Source of the DNA: Schaalia hyovaginalis
Lineage (GTDB): Bacteria > Actinomycetota > Actinomycetes > Actinomycetales > Actinomycetaceae
Assembly (NCBI RefSeq): GCF_014208035.1
Contig: NZ_JACHMK010000002.1
Coordinates: 1-21,326, forward strand
Direction: 5' to 3'
DNA length: 21,326 nucleotides
The translations under genes and the position numbers were made by a program. Shown here in pieces: positions 13,703 to 19,568 of the stretch (position 1 is the stretch's first letter; each line of letters opens with the position of its first letter). The notes under the pieces are model-generated. The model saw nothing but the letters and a program-made list of their open reading frames with translations. It was not told the DNA's origin and did no database searches.

Positions 13703-14968
13703 ATGAACATCGAGGCCACCACAGCCCGCGACGGCAGCGCCATCGTCACGATCGACGGCACACCGCAGAAAATCACTGCCACCACCCTCGAAGACGCCCG
13801 CGCCCAGGTCGTCGCGATCGCCCAGGAGCGCGCAGCCGCCGCCGGCGAAAGCGCCACGCTCACCGCCTCCGACCCCGACGGCGTGTGGACCGTCATCGTC
13901 ACCCCCGACGGCGAACTCCACGACTCCGACGAGGCAGCCCCGATCTATGACAGCCCAATCCCCCGCCAGGACAGCCCTCACATCCAGGCACACACTCCTC
14001 CACGCTCAGCCGACAGCCCCATCGCGCACCTGCCCAGCAGGCGCGAGGTCCAGGGCCGCCACTCCTTCCTCACCGTCACCCAAGCCGAGCAGCCCGCCAC
14101 CCAGGGCTGGCGCGGCGTGGCCACGCGCCTCGGCCTGCGAATGAGCCCCAGCCAGTCCGAACGCTCAGAACGCGCCGACACCCACGCCGTGTCCCAGCAC
14201 TGGCCCGGCCCCAGGACGATCGTTGTGGCCAACGGCAAGGGCGGCGCCGGCAAGACACCCACCACAGTGTTACTCAGTGCTGTGTTCGCCCGCTACGGCG
14301 GCGCCGGCGTCGTCGCCTGGGACGCAAACCAGACCCGCGGCACGCTCGGATGGCGCACCGAACAGGGCCCCCACGAGGCCACCGTCCTCGATCTCCTACC
14401 CCACACCGATCGTCTCTTGGGCACCGGAGCCCAGTCCGCCGACCTCGCGCACTGGGTCCACCACCAGACGAGCGACCGGTTCGACGTGCTGCGCAGCCAG
14501 CCCATCCAGCTCGCTGCCGACCAGCGCGTCACCCCCGACGACGTCGATCATCTCTGGGCCGTGATGGCCAAGTACTACCGGCTCATCTTCATTGACACCG
14601 GCAACGACGAGAGCGATCCTGTATGGCTCCAGGCAGTCGAGCACGCCGACCAGATCGTCGTACCCACCACCACCCGCGCAGACCACGCCGAGGCAGGAGC
14701 CCTCCTGCTGGACGCGCTGCGAGACCGCGATGAACACTCCCGTCGCCTAGCCGACCAGGCGGTGGCCATCGTCACCCAGGCAGACCCCCGCGCCACCAAG
14801 GCGGACGTCGCGGCGATCGTCAACGGCTACGCCGACCTCGCCCGAGACGTCATCACTATCCCTCATGACCCCGCCATCGTCGACGGCATCCTCCACTGGG
14901 ATGCTCTGCGCCCCACTACCCAGCGCGCCTGGCTGCGCGCCGCAGCCGCCGTCGCCCGCGGACTCTGA
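13703..14968 (+). CDS. ParA/MinD-like ATPase at the end of the T4SS operon
   Basis: The 421-aa protein has a short N-terminal beta-rich domain (1-75), a disordered linker (75-165) and a P-loop ATPase with a deviant Walker A, NGKGGAGKTPTT, at 177-188. It contains signature lysine K179. The Walker A' region reads VVAWDANQTRGTLGWR in place of the usual DxDPQ, and switch II reads IFIDTGNDESD. These departures are like actinobacterial secretion-linked MinD-type ATPases rather than partition ParA proteins, and a normal ParA is present separately at 19569. The linker carries HLPSRRE (109-115), identical in sequence and codons to the VirB4 N-terminus. CGAAGGAG eight bases upstream fixes the start. 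A role in placing or energising the transfer machine is inference. Confidence 0.85.
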   Translation: MNIEATTARDGSAIVTIDGTPQKITATTLEDARAQVVAIAQERAAAAGESATLTASDPDGVWTVIVTPDGELHDSDEAAPIYDSPIPRQDSPHIQAHTPPRSADSPIAHLPSRREVQGRHSFLTVTQAEQPATQGWRGVATRLGLRMSPSQSERSERADTHAVSQHWPGPRTIVVANGKGGAGKTPTTVLLSAVFARYGGAGVVAWDANQTRGTLGWRTEQGPHEATVLDLLPHTDRLLGTGAQSADLAHWVHHQTSDRFDVLRSQPIQLAADQRVTPDDVDHLWAVMAKYYRLIFIDTGNDESDPVWLQAVEHADQIVVPTTTRADHAEAGALLLDALRDRDEHSRRLADQAVAIVTQADPRATKADVAAIVNGYADLARDVITIPHDPAIVDGILHWDALRPTTQRAWLRAAAAVARGL

Positions 14969-15019
14969 GGTTCGGCGTGTCGCTCCCTGTAGATGTAGAG
15001 CGTTGTATAGGGTGACGTC

Positions 15020-15280
15020 ATGTCCACCACGTACCGCCGACCACGAGGGACCCCGAAGGTTGCACTTAACCTCTTCGTATCCCCTGAGGTTAAAGCACTG
15101 ATCGACGGCTATGCCGCGCGAGCCAATGCACCCATCTGGGCGGTTGTCGAAGCTGCCGTCAAGGCAGGGAAGCCAGGCGCTAGCGGACTCCCGGAGGATT
15201 GGGACCTTCCCGAGCCCCAACAACACTTGGACGTTGATGTTCGACATCTCGGAGGTAGACCCATCCAGAACATCGCATAG
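15020..15280 (+). CDS. Ribbon-helix-helix-like DNA-binding protein, 86 aa
   Basis: Residues 13-48 (KVALNLFVSPEVKALIDGYA, then NAPIWAVVEAAVKAG) have the strand-helix-helix pattern of ribbon-helix-helix repressors, with a basic N-terminus MSTTYRRPRGTP. The C-terminal third is acidic and Pro-rich. No strong ribosome binding site precedes ATG 15020; a TATAGGG-like -10 box lies close upstream (about 15006-15012), so the message may have a very short leader. It sits alone between the T4SS operon and the rep gene and is followed by a strong hairpin. A copy-number or rep repressor role is plausible by position. Confidence 0.75.
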   Translation: MSTTYRRPRGTPKVALNLFVSPEVKALIDGYAARANAPIWAVVEAAVKAGKPGASGLPEDWDLPEPQQHLDVDVRHLGGRPIQNIA

Positions 15281-15286
15281 ACCAAC

Positions 15287-15316
15287 GATCCCCCCACCCT
15301 CGGGGGTGGGGGGATC
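15287..15316 (+). terminator. Strong GC hairpin, probable terminator
   Basis: GATCCCCCCACCC (15287-15299) pairs perfectly with its complement at 15304-15316 around a four-base loop TCGG: 13 uninterrupted base pairs, six bases after the RHH gene stop. There is no T-run, as is common for actinobacterial terminators. Confidence 0.8.
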
Positions 15317-15495
15317 AGAAGCTGAAGCTTGATCTGTCGAAGTTTGGCGACAGACACAGACCAAGCATCTAGAGGAAGCCTGACCGGGCAGCCCGGCGGG
15401 TCCCTGTGTTCTAGACCCAGAAGCCCTAGACCTAGAAGGAAGTTGCCACCATCGTAACACTCACATGTACACGTATTGACGCGCCGCACGCAGGC
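15317..15495. other. Possible replication origin / rep leader
   Basis: The gap between the terminator and rep holds inverted arms TCTGTCG/CGACAGA (15333-15339 and 15348-15354), a hairpin CCGGG-CAG-CCCGG (15384-15396) and four copies of CTAGA (15369, 15411, 15426 and 15432). The last two are in the tandem CCTAGACCTAGA. A less GC-rich stretch follows at about 15447-15480. Short repeats and hairpins beside a Rep gene are typical of plasmid origins, but no classical iteron array is present. GAAGGAAG at about 15435-15442 could be a ribosome binding site. Confidence 0.35.
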
Positions 15496-17406
15496 GTGGC
15501 GTGGGAGCTGACGCGTGCGATGAGTCCGCGGCCCATGGTGCGCGCGGCGGCCGTCGACGCCCACGGCTACATTCTCAACCAGTACGTCTCCCAGCGCGCC
15601 GTCGGAGCCGACGCCCCCGCCCAGCCGTGGGCTGTCTACCTTGCGGACACCGAGCGCCGCTACTGGCTGCTCGCCTTCGACCTCGACGCCAAGAGCGCTG
15701 ACAGCGCGGTCGCGGCGGCGCGCGACGCCGCGACACTCGTCAGGCTCCTGCACGACGTCGGCTTGGATGCCGTGGTGTGTGAGTCGGGTCCTGCTGGGGG
15801 CCGCCACGTCTGGACCGCCCTCGCGGAAAGCATCGACGCTGAGACCGTGGCCACGCTCGCCCGACTGGCCCGTCACCTGTGCCCGACACTCGACATCGCT
15901 CCCCTGTCAAACCCTGCGACTGGCTGTGTGCGGCCACCAGGCTCCCCGCACCGCTCCGGCGGCTCCTCCACCGTCCTGACCGGCGACACACGAGCTCTCA
16001 CGTCGCCCACAGGCACCAAAGCCCAGGTGATCTCCCTCGTCGAGCACCTGGCCCAACTCGTCACCAACGCAGAGCCCGCCCGCACTCTCGACCATCACCA
16101 GCCCCTGCCCGTCGACGAGCATGGGCGTCTCTACCTGCCCGGGCCCCGCCGGCCCCTGCCGGCGGCCAGCGCCGCCGCCCTGCGCGAGGACGCCGCCTCC
16201 GGGGACGCCTCCGCTGTGCTGTGGCGGGTCCTGCTCGGGGCCGCCTCCGCCAGATGGCACTACACCGACATCGCAGCGCTGGTCGACGAGCCTGGTTTGG
16301 AGCACGTGCGCACGTGGCGCGATCGAGGCACGCGGCGTCCGCGTAGCCGCACCGACGCCGAGCGCGTCCTGCGCCGCCAATGGGACAAGGCCGTGCGCCA
16401 CGTGGCCACCAGCGGCCGCCAGGTTGGCGACGACCCAACATTCGACGCACGTGCTGACGCGATCGCCAGTCACGTCCGCCACATCCAGACCCGCGCCGAC
16501 GCCTCCCCGGGCCGATGGACCCGCGGCGGCGGACCCGCCGACCGACGCATCCTCGACGCCCTATGCATCCTCGCCCTCCACGCTCTCAGAGTCTCCGTGG
16601 AGGCCGACATCCGCCGCCTGGCCCTCATGACCGGCATCGGACGGGAGACCGCCCGCACAGCCCTCCACCGCCTCGCTGCTGACTCCTGGATCAGCTTGGC
16701 GCAGGAAGCGGCTGGCGTGCACGCAGCAACCTGGTCAATCGACCCCACCGGCGCTTTCCACAGGGACACAGACACAGCCCGGTCACAAGCGGACCCGCGC
16801 CCCGAAGGGGCCGGGGCCGCCGAGAGAACCACCCTTCTCACCACCCTCACCCAACGCCTCGACGACTGCGCCCACGACCTATTCACCACTTCTCCCGGGA
16901 TGGGCCCCCAGGCTGGAAACCTCTACGCCCGCACTACCCCCGAGTCCCAGGACCTCGTTGCGCTGACCCAGGCCACAGGTGCAGACACGAGGAGCACCCT
17001 CAGGCTCCTGGACCGGCTCACCGAGGCCGGGGTGCTCCTCCGAACCCGGTCGGGGTGGAAACGACCGGCCAGAGACCGACGAAGCACCGCAGCCCGCCAC
17101 CGCGGTGTGCAAGGACGCCTTGCGGCCCGAACACGCACCTACCGCGTTGAGCGCGAGCTGTGGGCGTGGTGGCAGGCAGAGGAGACGTGGATGAGGGCAC
17201 CGGGGCGACTCAGCCCCCGACGCCGGCCCTCCCCCGGACAGCTCGCCCTCCTACCTGAGATGAGCACGAGCACCTGGGGTGCCCACCCACGCCGAGCTGA
17301 CGGCCGAGCCGACTATCGCGCCGCCCGCGCCATCATCGAAGGCAACCGGACCAATCCGATGGCAACTGTGGACGGCCCTTCGGCCCGTCCACAGGCGGCA
17401 GCCTGA
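15496..17406 (+). CDS. Primase-polymerase-like plasmid replication protein
   Basis: The 636-aa product looks like an archaeo-eukaryotic-type primase (PrimPol) fused to winged helices. Motif I is WLLAFDLDAKS with D62 and D64, motif II is ESGPAGGRHVW at 96-106 with H104, and a conserved block CVRPPGSPHRSGG lies at 144-156. Two HTH-like segments follow at about 366-400 (RLALMTGIGRETARTALHRL) and 478-515 (ATGADTRSTLRLLDRLTEAG). Such proteins start replication of actinobacterial plasmids by binding the origin and laying the primer. The listed GTG 15496 has no ribosome binding site. An in-frame ATC at 15451 has GAAGGAAG eight bases upstream, so a non-canonical start is possible. The domain match is by motifs, so the exact Rep family is unsure. 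Confidence 0.8.
   Translation: MAWELTRAMSPRPMVRAAAVDAHGYILNQYVSQRAVGADAPAQPWAVYLADTERRYWLLAFDLDAKSADSAVAAARDAATLVRLLHDVGLDAVVCESGPAGGRHVWTALAESIDAETVATLARLARHLCPTLDIAPLSNPATGCVRPPGSPHRSGGSSTVLTGDTRALTSPTGTKAQVISLVEHLAQLVTNAEPARTLDHHQPLPVDEHGRLYLPGPRRPLPAASAAALREDAASGDASAVLWRVLLGAASARWHYTDIAALVDEPGLEHVRTWRDRGTRRPRSRTDAERVLRRQWDKAVRHVATSGRQVGDDPTFDARADAIASHVRHIQTRADASPGRWTRGGGPADRRILDALCILALHALRVSVEADIRRLALMTGIGRETARTALHRLAADSWISLAQEAAGVHAATWSIDPTGAFHRDTDTARSQADPRPEGAGAAERTTLLTTLTQRLDDCAHDLFTTSPGMGPQAGNLYARTTPESQDLVALTQATGADTRSTLRLLDRLTEAGVLLRTRSGWKRPARDRRSTAARHRGVQGRLAARTRTYRVERELWAWWQAEETWMRAPGRLSPRRRPSPGQLALLPEMSTSTWGAHPRRADGRADYRAARAIIEGNRTNPMATVDGPSARPQAAA
17368..17392 (+). terminator. Hairpin at the end of rep
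   Basis: GTGGACGG (17368-17375) pairs with CCGTCCAC (17385-17392) inside the last codons of rep. It could be a factor-independent terminator or simply the first of the hairpins that fill the following 300 bases. No T-run follows. Confidence 0.4.
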
Positions 17407-17488
17407 TCGTGACGTGCCACGCCCTACGAGACGTCCCGCCGTAACCCTCGCTGAGCACCTGGTGGCGTCTGAGCCGCCACACACGGAC

Positions 17489-17701
17489 GGCCGCTGCGCG
17501 GCCGACTGAGCGCGCCTACGGCGCTCGTCTTTCGCCATTGAAGCCTTCGGCAGTGTACGGTCGTCCGCCCTGCGCGCAAGGGCTTTCGCGGCATATCCTC
17601 GCGTCTCTCGCTGCGCTCGGCCGTTCCGGTATTCCACGATCCCTTGCACTCCAGGCTCCCTCCCTACCGGCACTTCGTGCCTTCAATGGCAAAAAAACGA
17701 G
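17489..17701. ncRNA. Candidate structured element, copy 1 (upstream of ardC)
   Basis: The 351-base gap 17407-17757 has no supported gene but dense base pairing. GGCCGC-TGC-GCGGCC lies at 17489-17503 and GAGCGC/GCGCTC at 17508-17526. A long-range outer helix pairs CTCG plus GCCATTGAAG (17524-17543) with CTTCAATGGC plus CGAG (17681-17701), bridged mostly by T against A. Inside it lies a 91-base core (17567-17657) closed by GCAAGGG/CCCTTGC (17576-17582 and 17641-17647). A GGCAC-TTC-GTGCC hairpin lies at 17669-17681. The core recurs upstream of the redoxin gene, with compensatory changes. Direction of transcription, and whether it acts as RNA or as single-stranded DNA, are not known. Confidence 0.55.
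17567..17657 (+). repeat. 91-bp core repeat, copy 1
   Basis: This stretch matches 18917-19007 at 86 of 91 positions with no gaps (constant offset 1350). The differences are at 17581, 17624, 17639, 17642 and 17654. Positions 17581 and 17642 face each other in the closing helix and change together, from G-C here to T-A in copy 2. Confidence 0.92.
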
Positions 17702-17717
17702 GGGGAGGAAGCAGCCA

Positions 17718-17745
17718 CTACCCCCGTTAGTACTATCACCGTCAC
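17718..17745. promoter_or_regulatory. TAGTACTA operator, left arm of 28-bp inverted repeat flanking ardC
   Basis: These 28 bases are the exact reverse complement of 18678-18705. The centre is GTTAGTACTATC (17726-17737), and it is followed by ACCGTCAC. It ends two bases before the ardC ribosome binding site, placing it over the ardC promoter or leader. It is one of five TAGTACTA-type sites between 17.7 and 19.6 kb. Confidence 0.75.
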
Positions 17746-17757
17746 CGGGAGGACATC

Positions 17758-18642
17758 ATGGCCCGCAAGATCAAGCACACCAACAGCCCTGAGCAGCGCC
17801 GCGCCGAGGTCGAGGCCCTGCAAGCCTCGATCGCTGAGCAGGTCGAGCAGCTGCGCCAGTCCGAGCAGTGGACCCGGTTCCTTGCGTTCGCGCAGACCTT
17901 CCACCGCTACAGCCTGAACAACCTTCTGCTGATCCTCGCCCAGAACCCCGAGGCGACCCACGTCGCCGGCTACCGCACGTGGCAGAGCATTGGCCGCCAG
18001 GTGCGCAAGGGAGAACGCGGCATCCGCATCTTCGGCGGCCGCGAGGTGCGCCGCACCGTCGAGGACGAAAAGACCGGCGAGGAAAAGGAGGAACGCAGCG
18101 TGCGATTCTTCCCCGTGTCCGTGTTCGACAAGTCCCAGACCGACCCCATGGACCCCGAGGCCAACGACCCCGGCGAGATCGCCCACCAGCTCACCGGCGG
18201 CGACCCCGACGGCATTGCCGAGGCCGTGACCGACTGGCTCACCGGCCAGGGCTGGACCGTCGAGCGCGAGACGATCCCCGGCGAGACCAACGGCTACACC
18301 ACCACCGACGGCAGCCGCCGCGTCGTCATCGACGCGGACCTGTCCCCCGCTCAGGCCGCCAAGACCGCGCTGCACGAGGCCGCGCACGTGATCCTGCATG
18401 CCGAGGAGGACGCTGCCGAGTATGTCGCGCACCGTGGCGTCAAGGAGACCGAGGCCGAGTCCGTCGCCTACGTCGTGGCCGGGACGCTCGGCTTGGACAC
18501 GGCCGCCTACAGCATCGGCTACGTCGCCGGATGGAGCGGCTGCGAGGCCGAGACGATCAAGGCCACCGCCGCCAACGTGCTGCGCGCCGCGCAGACCCTG
18601 GTCGACGCCATCACCGAGGAGGAGACCCAGACCGTCGCATAA
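17758..18642 (+). CDS. ardC: ArdC-like anti-restriction protein with ImmA/IrrE-type metalloprotease domain
   Basis: The 294-aa product has two parts. The N-terminal ArdC ssDNA-binding-type domain (about 1-125) includes WTRFLAFAQTFHRYSLNNLLLILAQ and TWQSIGRQVRKGERGIRIF, clear family signatures. The C-terminal metallopeptidase domain has HEAAH at 206-210 (H206, E207, H210) and a likely third ligand E234 in EAESVAYVV. ArdC proteins protect incoming plasmid DNA from host restriction during conjugation. GGGAGG lies six bases before ATG 17758. The gene is bracketed by the perfect 28-bp inverted repeat containing TAGTACTA operators and preceded by structured copy 1, which suggests tight, perhaps transfer-linked, control. 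Its length fits the family. Confidence 0.92.
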   Translation: MARKIKHTNSPEQRRAEVEALQASIAEQVEQLRQSEQWTRFLAFAQTFHRYSLNNLLLILAQNPEATHVAGYRTWQSIGRQVRKGERGIRIFGGREVRRTVEDEKTGEEKEERSVRFFPVSVFDKSQTDPMDPEANDPGEIAHQLTGGDPDGIAEAVTDWLTGQGWTVERETIPGETNGYTTTDGSRRVVIDADLSPAQAAKTALHEAAHVILHAEEDAAEYVAHRGVKETEAESVAYVVAGTLGLDTAAYSIGYVAGWSGCEAETIKATAANVLRAAQTLVDAITEEETQTVA

Positions 18643-18651
18643 AACACCTCG

Positions 18652-18705
18652 GATAGTACTATCACCGTTGCGAACCTGTGACGGTGATAGTACTAACGGG
18701 GGTAG
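18652..18705. promoter_or_regulatory. Paired TAGTACTA operators downstream of ardC
   Basis: Two sites face each other. GATAGTACTATC (18652-18663) is a perfect 12-bp palindrome continuing into ACCGT, and GATAGTACTAAC lies at 18686-18697. Together TAGTACTATCACCGT (18654-18668) and its complement (18681-18695) form a 15-bp inverted repeat with a 12-base spacer. Bases 18678-18705 are the exact inverse of 17718-17745. It begins about ten bases after the ardC stop and could act as an operator for what follows, or as a hairpin terminator for ardC. Confidence 0.75.
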
Positions 18706-18709
18706 CGCC

Positions 18710-18769
18710 ATGAGCGTCGGAACCGTCATTATCGAGACCAAGCCTGTGTATGGTCTGCGGCCGCCGTAA
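18710..18769 (+). CDS. Possible 19-aa leader peptide
   Basis: ATG 18710 opens a 19-codon frame (MSVGTVIIETKPVYGLRPP) directly after the operator pair. GGGGGTAG, a weak ribosome site with short spacing, precedes it. The stop at 18767-18769 lies nine bases before the first hairpin of the array. This would be the layout of a leader peptide whose translation affects downstream structures, but a short frame by chance is quite possible. Confidence 0.3.
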   Translation: MSVGTVIIETKPVYGLRPP

Positions 18770-18777
18770 GGGTCGAG

Positions 18778-18891
18778 GCGAGGGGCGAATCCCCTCGCGC
18801 TCCCCCGCTGCCTGGGGCGCTCCGTCGCCCCAGGCCAGAATCGGACGCCGGCCACAGGCCGGCGACGGCAAACGAGTGTTTTTCATTCGTT
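18778..18891. other. Array of four tandem hairpins upstream of structured copy 2
   Basis: Four stems follow one another: GCGAGGGG/CCCCTCGC (18778-18798), GCCTGGGGCG/CGCCCCAGGC (18810-18835), CGCCGGCC/GGCCGGCG with a three-base loop (18846-18864), and AACGAGTG/CATTCGTT around TTTTT (18871-18891, one G-U). The last stem uses bases 18884-18891 that also belong to the outer helix of copy 2, so the two folds exclude each other. No gene is supported here; the first hairpin loop GGGGCGAATCCCC is only superficially like a tRNA T arm. Confidence 0.65.
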
Positions 18892-19049
18892 CCTGGCGCT
18901 CCATCATGGCCGCCACGCCCTGCGCGCAAGTGCTTTCGCGGCATATCCTCGCGTCTCTCGCTGCGCTCGGCCGCTCCGGTATTCCACGGTCACTTGCACT
19001 CCGGGCTCAGCAGGCGGCCATTGCTCCGCTATCAGGAACGAAGGAAAAA
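18879..19049. ncRNA. Candidate structured element, copy 2 (upstream of redoxin gene)
   Basis: An outer helix pairs 18879-18895 with 19033-19049 over 17 positions with one A-G mismatch (left arm TTTTTCATTCGTTCCTG). A second helix pairs ATGGCCGCC (18906-18914) with GGCGGCCAT (19013-19021). A third pairs GCCC (18917-18920) with GGGC (19003-19006), and the closing helix of the core pairs GCAAGTG (18926-18932) with CACTTGC (18991-18997). The right arm ends ten bases before the ribosome binding site of the redoxin gene (GGGAGGAG, 19059-19066). As an RNA it would therefore be a 5' leader able to control translation; as DNA it could be a protein-binding or single-strand element. The outer helices share no sequence with those of copy 1. 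Confidence 0.6.
18917..19007 (+). repeat. 91-bp core repeat, copy 2
   Basis: Second copy of the core at 17567-17657, 86 of 91 identical. It contains T18931 and A18992, which pair with each other and replace the G-C pair of copy 1. A conserved inner hairpin (CGCGG-CATAT-CC-T-CGCG) is unchanged in both copies. Confidence 0.92.
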
Positions 19050-19072
19050 GATGATCGAGGGAGGAGACCGAC

Positions 19073-19336
19073 ATGCTGACTATGACCGTCTACACCACCG
19101 GCCCCGGCTGCGGCCGATGCCTGATGACCAAGCGAGCACTCGACAAGCAGGGCATCACCTACCGCGAGGTGAACATCCGAGAGAACCCGGCAGCGCGCGA
19201 GTACGTCACCGAGGAGCTGGGATACTCCGAGGCCCCCGTGTGTGTCGTCGAGGACGGCACAGGCGAGGATCACTGGTCAGGCTTCCGGCCCGACGAAATC
19301 GCCCGTGTGGCCGCCGCGCGGAACGCCACCGCATGA
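19073..19336 (+). CDS. NrdH/glutaredoxin-like redoxin
   Basis: The 87-aa product has the thioredoxin-fold redoxin pattern: MTVYTTGPGCGRCLMTKRALDKQGITYREVNIREN. The active-site pair is C13-G-R-C16, the cis-proline lies in EAPVCVV, and the C-terminal GFRPDEIARV is typical of NrdH and mycoredoxin-type proteins. Such redoxins pass electrons to ribonucleotide reductase or reduce protein disulfides; which applies here cannot be told. GGGAGGAG at 19059-19066 supports ATG 19073, with ATG 19082 an alternative. It stands alone behind structured copy 2. Redoxin genes of this kind are recurrent cargo on actinobacterial mobile elements, where their role is not established. Confidence 0.88.
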   Translation: MLTMTVYTTGPGCGRCLMTKRALDKQGITYREVNIRENPAAREYVTEELGYSEAPVCVVEDGTGEDHWSGFRPDEIARVAAARNATA

Positions 19337-19353
19337 TACGAAAAACCGCCTCC

Positions 19354-19365
19354 AATAGTACTATT
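19354..19365. promoter_or_regulatory. TAGTACTA operator site 4
   Basis: AATAGTACTATT is a perfect 12-bp palindrome 17 bases after the redoxin stop. Flanks CTC and GAG extend the symmetry with one mismatch. It matches the sites around ardC in its central ten bases. Confidence 0.65.
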
Positions 19366-19406
19366 AGAGGTAACAGAGGACAGAAGGGGGTCGACATGCT
19401 GACGAG

Positions 19407-19490
19407 GTGAGCGTGAGTCTGATCGGTCAGAAGGTGACCGTCGAGCGCTCCCGAGGCGACGCAATGCCCGATGAAAACACGCCGTTCTGA
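19407..19490 (+). CDS. Possible 27-aa peptide preceded by a four-codon frame
   Basis: ATG 19396 opens a tiny frame MLTR whose TGA (19408-19410) overlaps GTG 19407, giving a GTGA junction of the kind used by real gene pairs here. The GTG then reads VSVSLIGQKVTVERSRGD and on to a stop at 19488-19490. GAAGGGGG lies upstream of the first ATG. It may be a remnant of a larger gene or a short regulatory frame between operator sites 4 and 5. No family is recognised. Confidence 0.2.
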   Translation: MSVSLIGQKVTVERSRGDAMPDENTPF

Positions 19491-19536
19491 TCGAACTCAG
19501 GGGTGTGGCAGCCGATTCGTCGATACCGCGCCCCTG

Positions 19537-19548
19537 ACAGTACTATTG
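19537..19548. promoter_or_regulatory. TAGTACTA-type operator upstream of parA
   Basis: ACAGTACTATTG keeps the AGTACTA core and lies 20 bases before the GTG start of parA. A partial second word, TATCACCGTGACC, resembling the flank of the ardC operators, overlaps the parA start. Autoregulation or a centromere (parS) role is possible. Confidence 0.6.
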
Positions 19549-19568
19549 ACACTATTGGAGGTATCACC

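Noticed and set aside
15369..15436. CTAGA words as a classical iteron array
   Set aside because: Only four 5-base copies with irregular spacing (42, 15 and 6 bases); too short and irregular to call iterons.
17718..18705. 28-bp inverted repeats as ends of an insertion sequence
   Set aside because: No transposase lies between them (only ardC), no target duplication is evident, and they carry the same operator core found at other sites.
18771..18800. tRNA T-arm-like sequence GGGGCGAATCCCC
   Set aside because: The loop has five bases and no acceptor, anticodon or D arm can be built around it.
17538..19079. Frames through both 91-bp cores that give near-identical peptides (CAQxLSRHILASLAALGRSG)
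   Set aside because: Three of the five differences are silent in this frame, so coding is not fully excluded. However, copy 1 has no ATG or ribosome site, the flanks are unrelated, and the paired compensatory change and outer helices are better explained by structure.
18994..19410. 138-aa frame overlapping the redoxin gene
   Set aside because: It runs out of frame over the well-supported redoxin and its Arg/Pro-rich composition is that of a shadow frame.
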